Source: Bacteroidales bacterium (GTDB lineage: Bacteria; Bacteroidota; Bacteroidia; Bacteroidales; UBA932). From it: DNA of 45,630 nucleotides. Under the pieces are notes generated by a model. The model had not been told where the DNA came from. It made no database searches and saw only the letters and a program-made list of their open reading frames with translations. Location: contig JAFUFS010000066.1 of the NCBI GenBank assembly GCA_017469745.1, positions 1 to 45,630 on the forward strand, written 5' to 3'. Shown here in pieces: positions 16,958 through 26,034 of the stretch (within the stretch, counting starts at the first letter, position 1; every line of letters begins with the position of its first letter). The position numbers and the translations under genes were made by a program.

Positions 16958-18679
16958 ATGGAGAACAACGAAATCACAATTTTCTGCAAAAACGACGGCA
17001 AGAACCATAGGATCGAGATAGGCGGTACCCTCAGGGAACTCTCCCAGAAATGGTGCAGGAGCGTGACCGATCCAAAGACAGGCCAGAAACTGGACGTGAT
17101 TGCCGCCCTTGTGGACAACAAGCTGAAGGAACTGGACTACAAGCCCATGCTCTTCCATCAGGTGGAATTCATAGGCTTCAACCATCCGGAAGGCCGCAGA
17201 TGCTACCTCCGTTCACTGTGTTTCGTCCTGCAGAATGCAGTCAGGGAACTCTACCCCGACAAGGTGCTGCTGGTGGATCACTCCCTGCCCAGCGGTCTCT
17301 ACTGCGAGATCACCGAGAAGACCAGGATGGAAGACGGTCGCAGGAAGGTCTATTTCGTCACTGACGAGGAGATCGACGCGATCAAGGCCAAGATGAAGGA
17401 GATCATCGCCAAGGACCTGCACTTCTCCAAGGTGAAGATGAATGCCGAGGAGGCCCAGGAAATCTTCCTGAGCAACAACCAGCCCCAGAAAGCAGAACTC
17501 CAGAAGAGTCTCGGAACCTTTATCTGCAGCGTCTACTTCCTGGACGGCAAGGCCGACACCATGCACGGTCCCCTCATCCCTTCGACAAAGTTCATCAAGA
17601 CTTTCGACATCACCGGCATCGGGAACGGATTCTGCTTGCAGGGACCGGCGATGACAGACTTCTCCAAGGTCATGCCTATGAAAAGGCAGACGAAGATAGC
17701 AACCACCCTCAAGGAATATTCAGACTGGTGTTCAATCATCGGGATTGAAAGCGTCGGTTCCCTTAACTCAGCCATCAAGGACGGAAGGGCGGTCGAGATC
17801 ATCAACCTCTCTGAAGCCCGTCACGAAAGGGCCTACGCAAGGATTGCCGACCAGATCTACCAGAACCGCGGCACAAAACGGATCGTGATGATAGCAGGCC
17901 CCTCCTCCAGCGGAAAGACCTCTTCTTCGCTGAGGATCGCCCTCCAGTGCAAGGTGCTGGGACTAAGGCCGAAAGTCATAGAGCTGGACAACTATTTCGT
18001 CAACAGGGACTGCACTCCTCAGGACGAGGACGGAAAGCTTGACTTCGAGTCGCTCCATGCAATGGACCTCGACTTCCTCAACACCCAGCTCAACGAACTG
18101 CTCGAAGGAAAGGAGGTCGAAATCCCCAAATACGACTTCAAATCCGGCTGCCGTACATTCGTGGGCAACACCCTGCGCCTCGAGGAGAAAGACATCCTGA
18201 TCATGGAAGGCATCCACGCCCTCAATCCTGAGATGACTTCGGCAGTCGACAACTCCAGGATCTTCCGCGTCTACGCCTCTGCCCTCACCTCGCTCAACAT
18301 CGACGAGAACGTCAACATCTCGACTTCGGACAACCGGCTGCTCCGCAGGATGGTAAGGGACAACCGCGTCCGCGGGATCAATCCGGAGAACACGATCCTG
18401 TTGTGGAACAGTGTCAGGCGCGGAGAAAGCAGGAACATATTCCCGTTCCAGGAGAATGCGGACGCTCTCTTCAATTCTGCCCTTATCTTCGAGCTGCCGA
18501 TGCTGAAGTACTACGCTGAGCCCCTTCTGAGGCGCATTTCGCCTTCTTCACCGGCCTACACCGAAGCTGTCCGCCTCCTTAAGTTCCTGGACTACATCGT
18601 GGCCCTCCAGCCTTCAGAGATCGCCGCCATCCCTCCCACATCCATCATGCGGGAGTTCATAGGCGGTCAAACGCTATAG
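16958..18679 (+). CDS. TGS-domain nucleoside (uridine-type) kinase
   Basis: 573 residues from the ATG at 16958, which follows the -7 box; longer in-frame starts upstream would overlap the promoter. The N-terminal ~65 residues look like a TGS domain (I-T-I-F-C-K-N-D-G-K... then L-R-E-L-S), followed by a region resembling the second additional domain of threonyl-tRNA synthetase (H-S-L-P-S-G-L-Y-C-E near 110), then a uridine kinase-like P-loop domain: G314-P-S-S-S-G-K-T, E-L-D-N-Y-F-V-N, and P-K-Y-D-F-K-S-G. It is expected to phosphorylate a nucleoside such as uridine with a nucleoside triphosphate. This architecture is common in Bacteroidota, Clostridia and Thermotogae and the physiological substrate is not settled. 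Ends 3 bases from the convergent bat operon. Confidence 0.85.
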   Translation: MENNEITIFCKNDGKNHRIEIGGTLRELSQKWCRSVTDPKTGQKLDVIAALVDNKLKELDYKPMLFHQVEFIGFNHPEGRRCYLRSLCFVLQNAVRELYPDKVLLVDHSLPSGLYCEITEKTRMEDGRRKVYFVTDEEIDAIKAKMKEIIAKDLHFSKVKMNAEEAQEIFLSNNQPQKAELQKSLGTFICSVYFLDGKADTMHGPLIPSTKFIKTFDITGIGNGFCLQGPAMTDFSKVMPMKRQTKIATTLKEYSDWCSIIGIESVGSLNSAIKDGRAVEIINLSEARHERAYARIADQIYQNRGTKRIVMIAGPSSSGKTSSSLRIALQCKVLGLRPKVIELDNYFVNRDCTPQDEDGKLDFESLHAMDLDFLNTQLNELLEGKEVEIPKYDFKSGCRTFVGNTLRLEEKDILIMEGIHALNPEMTSAVDNSRIFRVYASALTSLNIDENVNISTSDNRLLRRMVRDNRVRGINPENTILLWNSVRRGESRNIFPFQENADALFNSALIFELPMLKYYAEPLLRRISPSSPAYTEAVRLLKFLDYIVALQPSEIAAIPPTSIMREFIGGQTL

Positions 18680-18682
18680 GAA

Positions 18683-21403
18683 TCAGATTTCTTCGAGGGC
18701 TTCGCCGTCAATCCAGCCTTGACGGCCGTCAGCAAGCGAAATATTCATCCACGATCCCACACTGTCGAGGATCTTGACCTTCGTGCCCTCATGGATGATG
18801 AAGAGGTCCTTCCCTCCTGAAGGAGAGCTCTTTACAGAAGACACCGGCAGCATCACGATTGCACTGTCGTCAGATGAATATGCCTGCTTCTGCCACACTG
18901 AAAAGCCGAGGCAGCAAAGCGAAAGGATGAGCAGCACGATTCCGCAATAGAATCCGGTGCGCCTCCTTCCAAGCGAAGAAGCAAGCAGGAACATGAGTCC
19001 CATCCCGAGGGCACCGCAAAGGAGCACCAGGAACAGGATTGCCCACGAGTTGGAATCCAGGAAATAACAGACCTTCCTGGCTAGGCTCTTGAGGATGAAT
19101 TCAGGCACCGCCTCGATCTTGTCCTGAACGAAGCCGCTTGCGAAATCAAGGTTATAGCGGGCATCGGAACAGGAAGGATCCAGCTTGAGGGCCCTTTCAT
19201 AATTGAGGATAGCCTTGGGATAATTGCCAAGCTTGAAATATGCATCACCTATGTTGCAGAACAGCTCAGGAGCTCCCAGCCCGGTAGCAGCGATTCCCTC
19301 CCATGCCGAGACTGCATCCTGATAACGGCTCTCAGAATAGGCCGAAACGCCCTCCTGCCAGAGGACTTCAGGATCCTTTACAGCCTGCGACTCGGGTGCC
19401 GCAGTCTCTACGGCAGATGTGTCCGCTGGAGCGATCACGATCTGGTCGTTCTGGGCCATTGCACTGAAAGCAGTACCGAACGACAGCAGCAGGGCGACCA
19501 AAGCTGCTGCACCACCGTTTCCTGCCTTCCGGATCTTCAGGCTCGAATCAATGGCAGAGATGACGTTGACAGCGCTTTCGTAGTGACTGTTCATGGCCTC
19601 ATGACCGGCATCAGGAGAGTACCTCGCGAATTCGCATGCGTCGATAAGATCCGTGAAAGCCTTCACATCCGCCTCCGCGACACCTCCATCCTGGAGGGCG
19701 ACTGCAATGTTTTCCTTGCTGATTTCAGACATGTCCATGTTGAGCTTGTCGGAGATGAAACCTATGAGTGCCTTGTGGAGTTCCTCATAGAAAGCAGTGT
19801 AGAGATTCTTCTCAAGGAAGTCACCGGCCTGCTGCAGCCTCTTCCTTGCCATCTTGGTAGCCCGGCGGTTCTTCGTCATGGCCACGTCGGCCTTCATGGC
19901 AGCAACCTTCCTGGTAGCGAGCCAGGTCACGACGGCGGCGGCAAGGATCAGGGCAAGCAAGACAAAGAACAGAGGAGTACCTACGAAGAATGAATTCCTG
20001 GACAGGGAAGGTTTCTTGGTCGAAATGAAACGGATGTCATCCGCCAGGCTCTTGACATCCCTGCGCTCGACTCCAGGAGCAGTGCTGATCTGCACTGGAG
20101 AATCCCCTCCCTTGCCCTTCGCCACCTTTATGTGCAGTGGCTGGGTGCGCAGAGTCACGTACTTCCCGGAAGTGACATCATAGTAGGAATATTCAACAGG
20201 CTCGATCGTGAAGTCGCCGGCGCTCCTCGGGATGAACGGGAACTCGAAGGATTTGCTTCCGGAGGTGCCTCCATTGCTCTTGTCGGTGTTCTCGGTAGTC
20301 TTGGTGTCGTAGACCTCGAAATCCGGAGGGAAACTGACCTTAGGTTCCTCGAGGAGGGACACGTTGCCCCTTCCTGAGAGCGTAATGACGAGGGAACCTG
20401 CATCATGGGCCTTAAGCTCATCAGAAGAGAGACGGGCGGATATTCCGAAACTGCCAACGCCTCCGCCGAATGAGGCGGGCTGGCCGGCAGGCAGAGGATT
20501 GACCTTCACCTTGACGGCCGGAGTAACGACCCTCTTGCGGATGGTCCGGTACTCATCCTGGAAGAAGCTGTCGAATATGCTGTTGGAAGTCGGAGTGTTG
20601 ACCCTTATGTTGACAAGGCAGACCAGCTCGGCGGGATCGATAGTGATAGTACCGGACTGCTGCGGAATGAGGACATAGCTCCTCAGGACAGCGGTGTTGT
20701 AGATCTTGTCGTCGAAACTCTCCCTCTTGAATTCAATGTTGGTCGGGGAGTATGTTTCCTGGCTCCAGAACCCGTTGAAAGATGGGAATTTGGCATTCTC
20801 GAAGCCGGCGATGTTCACCCTCTGGTAAAGCTTGAGCGAAGCTGTGACAGGCTCACCCATCACCACCTCGGAGCGGCTGAGGGAAAGCCTCATGAACAAG
20901 TCTTCTGCAGGGATTTCACCTGTTGCAGCCTGCTGGCGGGCAGTTCCGGAAGAACCTTGTGAAGAGCCCTGGCCTGAAGCCTGGTTACCCTGTGAGGCAG
21001 AAGATGAAGCGTCGGTCACGACCTGGATGGAGGTCTGGGAAGAAGCGATCTTGTCGCCGGAAACGGTGGCAGAAGCGGCAGGAATCTGGAATGTACCTGT
21101 CGATTTCGGCAGAAGGATGTACGTGTAGGTGGTCTGATGGGAGGATGTCCTCTTCCCGTTCACTATCTGGATGCTGGTCGAAGTGCCCTTCTGGGGCCCC
21201 CAGACAAGCTGGAACTCCTCGCCGGGAGACCAGGAGAAATCAGAAGGGTTCTTCTCTCCCTCAATGATGAAGGTGACATTGAACTGCTCATTTACGGCAA
21301 CCACGTTGGGCGCTTCGACCCGGATGGCATTCTGGGCTGACAGGCCCAGCGTCGCTGCGAGCGAAAGTACCGCCAGCGCGGTTATGTACATTATCCTTTT
21401 CAT
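18683..21403 (-). CDS. batD: BatD-BatE fusion protein (aerotolerance operon)
   Basis: 906 residues; BatD is usually ~600 and BatE ~250. Residues 1-~620 are BatD: signal peptide (L-G-L-S-A-Q), Ig-like beta domains, a Ser/Gln/Gly linker near 135-160, a membrane helix at ~471-497 and a cytosolic helical part. Residues ~630-650 (K-I-R-K... A-L-V-A-L-L-L-S-F-G... A-M-A-Q) look exactly like the signal peptide of a separate BatE, now internal. After it come a TPR pair (~680-760, with G-N-Y-P-K-A-I-L-N-Y-E-R-A-L), two membrane helices (~785-836) and a C-terminal SH3 domain ending G-Q-G-W-I-D-G. The frame is open throughout. The internal hydrophobic segment would carry the chain back to the periplasm, keeping both halves in their normal topology. 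Six bases after batC. Confidence 0.88.
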   Translation of the reverse strand: MKRIMYITALAVLSLAATLGLSAQNAIRVEAPNVVAVNEQFNVTFIIEGEKNPSDFSWSPGEEFQLVWGPQKGTSTSIQIVNGKRTSSHQTTYTYILLPKSTGTFQIPAASATVSGDKIASSQTSIQVVTDASSSASQGNQASGQGSSQGSSGTARQQAATGEIPAEDLFMRLSLSRSEVVMGEPVTASLKLYQRVNIAGFENAKFPSFNGFWSQETYSPTNIEFKRESFDDKIYNTAVLRSYVLIPQQSGTITIDPAELVCLVNIRVNTPTSNSIFDSFFQDEYRTIRKRVVTPAVKVKVNPLPAGQPASFGGGVGSFGISARLSSDELKAHDAGSLVITLSGRGNVSLLEEPKVSFPPDFEVYDTKTTENTDKSNGGTSGSKSFEFPFIPRSAGDFTIEPVEYSYYDVTSGKYVTLRTQPLHIKVAKGKGGDSPVQISTAPGVERRDVKSLADDIRFISTKKPSLSRNSFFVGTPLFFVLLALILAAAVVTWLATRKVAAMKADVAMTKNRRATKMARKRLQQAGDFLEKNLYTAFYEELHKALIGFISDKLNMDMSEISKENIAVALQDGGVAEADVKAFTDLIDACEFARYSPDAGHEAMNSHYESAVNVISAIDSSLKIRKAGNGGAAALVALLLSFGTAFSAMAQNDQIVIAPADTSAVETAAPESQAVKDPEVLWQEGVSAYSESRYQDAVSAWEGIAATGLGAPELFCNIGDAYFKLGNYPKAILNYERALKLDPSCSDARYNLDFASGFVQDKIEAVPEFILKSLARKVCYFLDSNSWAILFLVLLCGALGMGLMFLLASSLGRRRTGFYCGIVLLILSLCCLGFSVWQKQAYSSDDSAIVMLPVSSVKSSPSGGKDLFIIHEGTKVKILDSVGSWMNISLADGRQGWIDGEALEEI

Positions 21404-21409
21404 CTTCTG

Positions 21410-22126
21410 CTACCAATTCTTGTCTTTCTGGCGGGATTTGAGGACGGCGGCCTTTTCCTTGTTGACCTTGTCCTGGGTTTCCTTTTCCCTGGCCTGTATC
21501 GCTTTCAGCATCTGCTGGGCCTGCTGGGGAGAGATCTTCGCATCTCCCTGTCCCTGACCCTGCTGATCCTGATTCTGATTCTGGTTCTGGTCCTGATTCT
21601 GATCTTGATCCTGGTCCTGATCCTGATTCTGGTCCTGCTGGTTCTGGTCCTGGCTCTGATCGTTGTTGCCGCCACCTCCGCCGCCCTGGTTCTTGAGCAT
21701 CAGCTTGGCATAGGCGTAATTCTCCTTCGCGTCCATGTCATCCGGCCGCCTGAGCAAGGACTGCTTGTAGGCCTCCACGGCACCGCTCCAGTCCTCCTTC
21801 TTGACCGCCACGTTACCGAGATTGTAGAAATAGTCGGCTGCGGAAGGGCTTACCGAAGCTCCTTCCTTGACCTTTTCCAGGGATTTGCCGGCCTCCTCGA
21901 AATTCTCCTGCCGGTAGAGGGCATTCGCAAGATTGTAAGACGCGGCCACGGAAGAAGTGTCCTTCACGAGAGCCTTGCGGTACTCGATCTCGCTCTTCTG
22001 CCAGTTGCCTTTCTTGAACTGACGGTTGCCGGAACGAACCTCCCTCCGGTCAGGCTGCGCAAAGGCAGCGGTGCAGGTGAGCGCCGCAGCAACCATAATC
22101 AATGAGTATCTAACCAGTCCTTTCAT
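21410..22126 (-). CDS. batC: BatC, TPR protein with Asp/Gln/Asn repeat tract
   Basis: 238 residues. The ATG at 22126 overlaps the batB stop (TGATG); a GTG one codon before is less likely. Signal peptide (T-A-A-F-A-Q), then two or three TPR units at ~30-130 (A-A-S-Y-N-L-A-N-A-L-Y-R-Q-E-N-F and Y-F-Y-N-L-G-N-V-A-V-K-K). Residues ~145-190 are a low-complexity tract of D-Q and N-Q dipeptides, and the C-terminus is a charged helix rich in Lys and Gln. BatC is a periplasmic partner of the BatA/BatB von Willebrand proteins; in other species it has been found in complex with them. Expected to act together with the downstream BatD-BatE protein. Confidence 0.85.
   Translation of the reverse strand: MKGLVRYSLIMVAAALTCTAAFAQPDRREVRSGNRQFKKGNWQKSEIEYRKALVKDTSSVAASYNLANALYRQENFEEAGKSLEKVKEGASVSPSAADYFYNLGNVAVKKEDWSGAVEAYKQSLLRRPDDMDAKENYAYAKLMLKNQGGGGGGNNDQSQDQNQQDQNQDQDQDQDQNQDQNQNQNQDQQGQGQGDAKISPQQAQQMLKAIQAREKETQDKVNKEKAAVLKSRQKDKNW
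21564..21660. repeat. Hexanucleotide-type repeat coding a Asp/Gln/Asn tract in batC
   Basis: On the + strand this is a degenerate run of CTGRTY units (CTGATT, CTGGTC, CTGATC), equal to GAYCAR-type codon pairs on the coding strand. The unit is six bases, so slippage changes length by whole dipeptides without a frameshift. Confidence 0.85.
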
Positions 22127-23130
22127 CACCTTTCAAACAAATGCCTGCGGGAACGTCTCTCGCCTACCAGCATCTCAAGCGCCAGCAAGGCAAGGGCGAC
22201 GCCCAGGAAATACATGAACTGCTCGTCATATTCCTCGAACATGACTGAATTGAACTCCTCCTGCTGCATCTTCTGGATGTCAGCGATGATCGGAGTCAGG
22301 CCGAATTCGTCGTTGCCGGCATGGACATAGGCTCCACCGCCGGCCTGGGCGACCTCCTTGAGGGTGTCCTCGTCGAGCCTGGTCACCACGATGTTGCCTT
22401 CCTTGTCCTTCAGGAGGCCTCTGTCCATTGGGATAGGCTGTCCTTCCTGCGAGCCCACACCACTGGTGTAGACCTTCGCACCGACTTCCGCGGCCTGGGA
22501 TGCAGCCGCCACGGCGTCATCCTCATGGTTCTCTCCGTCGGTTATAACTATTATTGCACGGCTCTGCTCGCTCTGGGCGCTGAAACTCCTGACTGCCGTG
22601 TTGATCGCATCTCCGATCGCCGTTCCCTGGATAGGAACCGATTCTGTGGAAATGTTGCTCAGGAACATCTTGGCGCTCACGTAGTCGGAAGTGATAGGCA
22701 GCTGGACGAAGGAGCTTCCGGCAAAGATGATAAGGCCGATCCTGTCACCCTGCAGCTTGTCAGTGATCCTCGAGATGGCCAGCTTCGCCCTTTCCAGCCT
22801 GTTCGGGGAATAGTCCTGGGCGAGCATCGAATTGGAGACGTCGAGGGCGATCATTATCTCAGCCCCGCGAGCCTTGTATTCCTTGAGTTTGGCCCCGATC
22901 TGCGGACGGGAAAGGCCGATCACCAGGAAGAGGAAAGCCAATGAATATATCACCGCACGGACCCACCTCTTCGAACGGGACCACGAGGGCATCAGCTCGT
23001 TCACCAGGTCCTCGTCGCCCAGCTTGCGCAGGCGGCGCCTTCTCGCCCCCATCCAGACCGCCAGGCCTATGAAGAAGAACGGGATCAGCAGGAGCAGCAG
23101 CAGATATTGCGGATGTGCGAATATGATCAT
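22126..23130 (-). CDS. batB: BatB, von Willebrand factor A membrane protein
   Basis: 334 residues. N-terminal two membrane helices (L-L-L-L-L-I-P-F-F-F and a second at ~60-80), then a vWA domain with the MIDAS metal site D-V-S-N-S near residue 97, plus T-D-G-E-N-H-E-D, and a final membrane helix near 305-325. The vWA domain should face the periplasm. BatA and BatB are the paired vWA proteins of the aerotolerance operon first described in Bacteroides fragilis, where loss reduces survival in air. The ATG overlaps the batA stop by four bases (ATGA), and batC overlaps its own stop, so translation is coupled. Confidence 0.93.
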   Translation of the reverse strand: MIIFAHPQYLLLLLLIPFFFIGLAVWMGARRRRLRKLGDEDLVNELMPSWSRSKRWVRAVIYSLAFLFLVIGLSRPQIGAKLKEYKARGAEIMIALDVSNSMLAQDYSPNRLERAKLAISRITDKLQGDRIGLIIFAGSSFVQLPITSDYVSAKMFLSNISTESVPIQGTAIGDAINTAVRSFSAQSEQSRAIIVITDGENHEDDAVAAASQAAEVGAKVYTSGVGSQEGQPIPMDRGLLKDKEGNIVVTRLDEDTLKEVAQAGGGAYVHAGNDEFGLTPIIADIQKMQQEEFNSVMFEEYDEQFMYFLGVALALLALEMLVGERRSRRHLFER

Positions 23131-24113
23131 GGCAACCTCCTCAAGACTAAGACTTTGATCAGCATTTCAAGCAGCAGGCACACCAGGGCGGCAAGGGCGT
23201 AGCCCAGGAAGAGCTCCTTGTACACCGGGAAGCTGTCGACCGTAGTGCGGGCCTTCTCCATCTTGTTGATCTCCGAATATATTTCCGAAAGCTTCGTATT
23301 GTCGGTAGCCCTGAAGTAGCGGCCACCGGTGGCGGAAGCTATGTTGTTCAAAAGCTTTTCGTCGATCTCGACCTTCATGTTCTGAACCTGCATTCCCCAA
23401 GGGGTGATCACCGGATAAGGAGCCTCTCCGTTTGCTCCGACTCCGATGGTGTAGACCCTGATTCCGTAGGTCTTGGCAATCTCGGCAGCTGTCTCCGGAG
23501 AGACCTCGCCGCTGTTGTTCACACCGTCGGTGAGCAGGATGACCACCCGGCTCTTCGCGTCCGAATCCTTCATCCTCGCCACTGCAGTGGCCAGACCGTT
23601 ACCGATGGCGGTACCGTCCTCTATAAGGTCGGTGGAAATCTCCTTCATCAGGTTGATCAGGGTAGCCCTGTCCGTGGTCAGCGGGCACTGGGTGTAGCTC
23701 TCGCCTGCAAAGACAACTATTCCCATCCTGTCCGAAGGCCTCTGGGAAATGAACTCTATTGCGATGTCCTTGGCAGCACTGATCCTGTCCGGAGTAAAGT
23801 CCCTTGCCAGCATACTCGTAGACACGTCCATGGCAAGGACAATGTCGATTCCTTCAGTGTCGATCCTCTCCACCTTCCTCGAGGAACGCGGACGGGCTAT
23901 GGCCACGACAAGAAGGCTAAGAGCGGCAATCCTCAGGAGGAAAGGCAGGTGCCTTACGATGTCGAGGGCGGACCTGCCGCCGGCCTTCCACGGCGTGGCC
24001 TTCGACACGCGCAGATGCGGCCTGCGGTCAGCTATCTCGATGTAGAGGTAGCGCAGGACCAGCAGGAACGGCACCAGAAGCAGCCAGAGAAGTTTGGGAT
24101 ATTCAAAAAACAT
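23127..24113 (-). CDS. batA: BatA, von Willebrand factor A membrane protein
   Basis: 328 residues from the ATG at 24113, which overlaps the upstream stop (TGATG). Same layout as BatB: two N-terminal membrane helices (L-L-W-L-L-L-V-P-F-L-L), vWA domain with MIDAS D-V-S-T-S near residue 95 and L-T-D-G-V-N-N-S-G, and a C-terminal helix. A-M-D-V-S-T-S-M-L-A-R-D-F-T-P-D-R is characteristic for the family. Paralogue of the next gene; the two probably form a heteromer whose activity is governed by the MoxR ATPase at the head of the operon. Confidence 0.93.
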   Translation of the reverse strand: MFFEYPKLLWLLLVPFLLVLRYLYIEIADRRPHLRVSKATPWKAGGRSALDIVRHLPFLLRIAALSLLVVAIARPRSSRKVERIDTEGIDIVLAMDVSTSMLARDFTPDRISAAKDIAIEFISQRPSDRMGIVVFAGESYTQCPLTTDRATLINLMKEISTDLIEDGTAIGNGLATAVARMKDSDAKSRVVILLTDGVNNSGEVSPETAAEIAKTYGIRVYTIGVGANGEAPYPVITPWGMQVQNMKVEIDEKLLNNIASATGGRYFRATDNTKLSEIYSEINKMEKARTTVDSFPVYKELFLGYALAALVCLLLEMLIKVLVLRRLP

Positions 24114-25129
24114 CACTCGGTCCCTCCTTCTTTTGGTTCTGCCGGTGTCTGGTAAGTCGTGGTGACGAACCTTACGGCGAGAGGCACTGCGGCTGCATTC
24201 TCTTCATCGGAGGCATAAGCCTTCGCGAATTTCACCAGGTCTGCAGTCTCAAAGAGGCGCCTGAGTTCGACGAACAGGTCGGCCGGCACGTCGGAATGTC
24301 CGAGGCTGTCGAACAATTCGGCAGTCGTCATCTCCGGAGCATCGATCCCGTAACGGGAATCAATGTATTCCCGGAGGGCATCGGTGATGCCCGAATAGTA
24401 GGCCTTCTGTTTATCCTGAGCCCAGAACTTGCTGTCCCTGAACTGTTCCAGCTTCCTGAGAGCGACGATGTAAGGAGGATCCTTGTAGACAGATTCTCCG
24501 GCCACCTTCTTCCTTCGGGAAGACAGGAGGGCCCAGATCAGAACTGCAAGGAAAGCGATTCCCCAGACCACCGCAACGTACGGCAGTATCTCACGGAAAG
24601 TCACCGGATACCTTATCTGCCCCTTGATGTCGTGGATCTGGTAGGTGGTAGTGTCCACAGGAATCGTAAAGACTTCCAGCGGGCGGGACTTGAATAAAAG
24701 AGTGTCTATCCTGTCCGGAGCCGTCTGTCTCAGGACGGACAAGGGTCTAAGCTCGTAGCTTCCCTCTTCGAAGGAAGTGATCAAGATTGAAAAATCAATG
24801 TCGAAAGAGCGCGGCTCACCTTTCTTCCCGTGGACTTTCACAGTATCAGCCTTCCAGGGTCCGATCACCTCCACGCTGTCTCCTGGCATGAAACCCTTTG
24901 AGAAATCCGCAGTCATGAAGCCGGTTCCCTGCTGTACATCCTTAAGATGGAAGCCGTAACGAAGCTGGTCTCCTATCAGCACCGAATCCCTCGGCTGAAG
25001 CTGCTCCAGGAACGAATCATCCGACTGGATCACCATACCCTTGACCGGGCCGGAAAGGACCTGGGCTGAAAGGGCTGCCGGCAGAAGAGCAATCAGCGAC
25101 AATGAACACAAAAACTTCCTCATCATCAT
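24113..25129 (-). CDS. DUF4381-like membrane protein of the bat operon
   Basis: 338 residues. Three successive ATG codons lie at 25129, 25126 and 25123; the first overlaps the DUF58 stop by four bases. Signal peptide (A-A-L-S-A-Q), a periplasmic beta domain (~25-175), one membrane helix (~180-200, V-A-V-V-W-G-I-A-F-L-A-V-L-I-W-A-L-L) and a cytosolic helical domain with L-R-E-Y-I-D-S-R-Y-G-I-D-A-P-E-M-T-T-A-E-L, typical of DUF4381-type proteins found between DUF58 and the vWA genes in many MoxR operons. Its role is unknown; it may link the periplasmic vWA proteins to cytosolic MoxR/DUF58. Confidence 0.8.
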   Translation of the reverse strand: MMMRKFLCSLSLIALLPAALSAQVLSGPVKGMVIQSDDSFLEQLQPRDSVLIGDQLRYGFHLKDVQQGTGFMTADFSKGFMPGDSVEVIGPWKADTVKVHGKKGEPRSFDIDFSILITSFEEGSYELRPLSVLRQTAPDRIDTLLFKSRPLEVFTIPVDTTTYQIHDIKGQIRYPVTFREILPYVAVVWGIAFLAVLIWALLSSRRKKVAGESVYKDPPYIVALRKLEQFRDSKFWAQDKQKAYYSGITDALREYIDSRYGIDAPEMTTAELFDSLGHSDVPADLFVELRRLFETADLVKFAKAYASDEENAAAVPLAVRFVTTTYQTPAEPKEGGTE

Positions 25130-26019
25130 CTCCTCCCGAAAAATGCCATCAATCCCTTGACGTAGTCATCGTCAGTCGCGATGTCCACGGAATCAATCTG
25201 ATAGCGGTTGAAAAGCCTGCGTTCATTTTCTACGACATTGCCGAACCATTTGGAGTACTCAGCCCGGACCTTTCTGCTGGAAGTGTTCACCCAGGCCGAT
25301 TCTCCTGTCTCTGAATCTTTTACATGGACAAGCCCGACCGAAGGGATGGTCTGTTCCCTGGGGTCATGGACCTTGATAACCGAGATGTCATGCCTGTTCC
25401 TGGCGACCTTGAGGGCATCTTCGTAACGGGGCCTCCCGTCCTGCTCGACATCCAGCATGTCGGAAAGCACGAAAGCCGTGCATTTCTTCTTGATGGCGTT
25501 GGTCAGGTAACGCAGGGCATCACCGATGTCGGTACCGTCGGAAGTCGGCTTCAGTTCGATGATCTCCCTTATTATATGGAGCAGGTTGCTGCGCCCCTTC
25601 CCCGGAGGGATGAACTTCTCCACATGGTCGCTGAAAAAGAGGGCTCCCACCTTGTCATTGTTGATGGAGGCGGAAAAACTGAGGACAGCAGCGATTTCAG
25701 CAATCAGGTCCCTCTTGGTCTTCTCCCTGGTTCCGAAAAGTCCGGAACGGCTGATGTCGATCAGAAGGACGACCGTCATTTCCCTCTCTTCCTCGTAGAC
25801 CTTCACGTACGGGGCCCTCAGGCGGGCGGTCACGTTCCAGTCCATGGAACGAGGATCGTCCCCGTACTGGTACTCGCGTACCTCGCTGAAGGCCATTCCA
25901 CGGCCCTTGAAAGCGCTGTGGTACTCTCCGGCAAAAATCTGGTGGGACAGAGCCCTGGTACGGATCTCTATCTTCCTGACCTTGCGGAGCAGTTCGTTTG
26001 CTGTAGGATTTGAAGGCAT
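25126..26019 (-). CDS. DUF58 (vWA-like) protein of the MoxR operon
   Basis: 297 residues with no signal peptide, so cytosolic. DUF58 signatures are clear: F-A-G-E-Y-H-S-A-F-K-G-R-G-M, V-R-E-Y-Q-Y-G-D-D-P-R-S-M-D-W-N-V-T-A-R near residues 48-65, and a vWA-like core with L-L-I-D-I-S-R-S-G. The DxSxS site is altered to D-I-S-R-S but retains the metal-binding Ser residues. DUF58 proteins accompany MoxR ATPases across bacteria and are thought to be chaperone partners or substrates. Starts 15 bases after moxR. Confidence 0.9.
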   Translation of the reverse strand: MPSNPTANELLRKVRKIEIRTRALSHQIFAGEYHSAFKGRGMAFSEVREYQYGDDPRSMDWNVTARLRAPYVKVYEEEREMTVVLLIDISRSGLFGTREKTKRDLIAEIAAVLSFSASINNDKVGALFFSDHVEKFIPPGKGRSNLLHIIREIIELKPTSDGTDIGDALRYLTNAIKKKCTAFVLSDMLDVEQDGRPRYEDALKVARNRHDISVIKVHDPREQTIPSVGLVHVKDSETGESAWVNTSSRKVRAEYSKWFGNVVENERRLFNRYQIDSVDIATDDDYVKGLMAFFGRR

Positions 26020-26034
26020 GTCAAAGACTATTCA

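Noticed and set aside
19440..19560. A separate batE gene starting inside the long bat gene
   Set aside because: The frame is continuous and has no stop between the parts. A Met occurs only at the end of the signal peptide-like segment, so separate translation would lose the signal; reported as a fusion, with cleavage left open.
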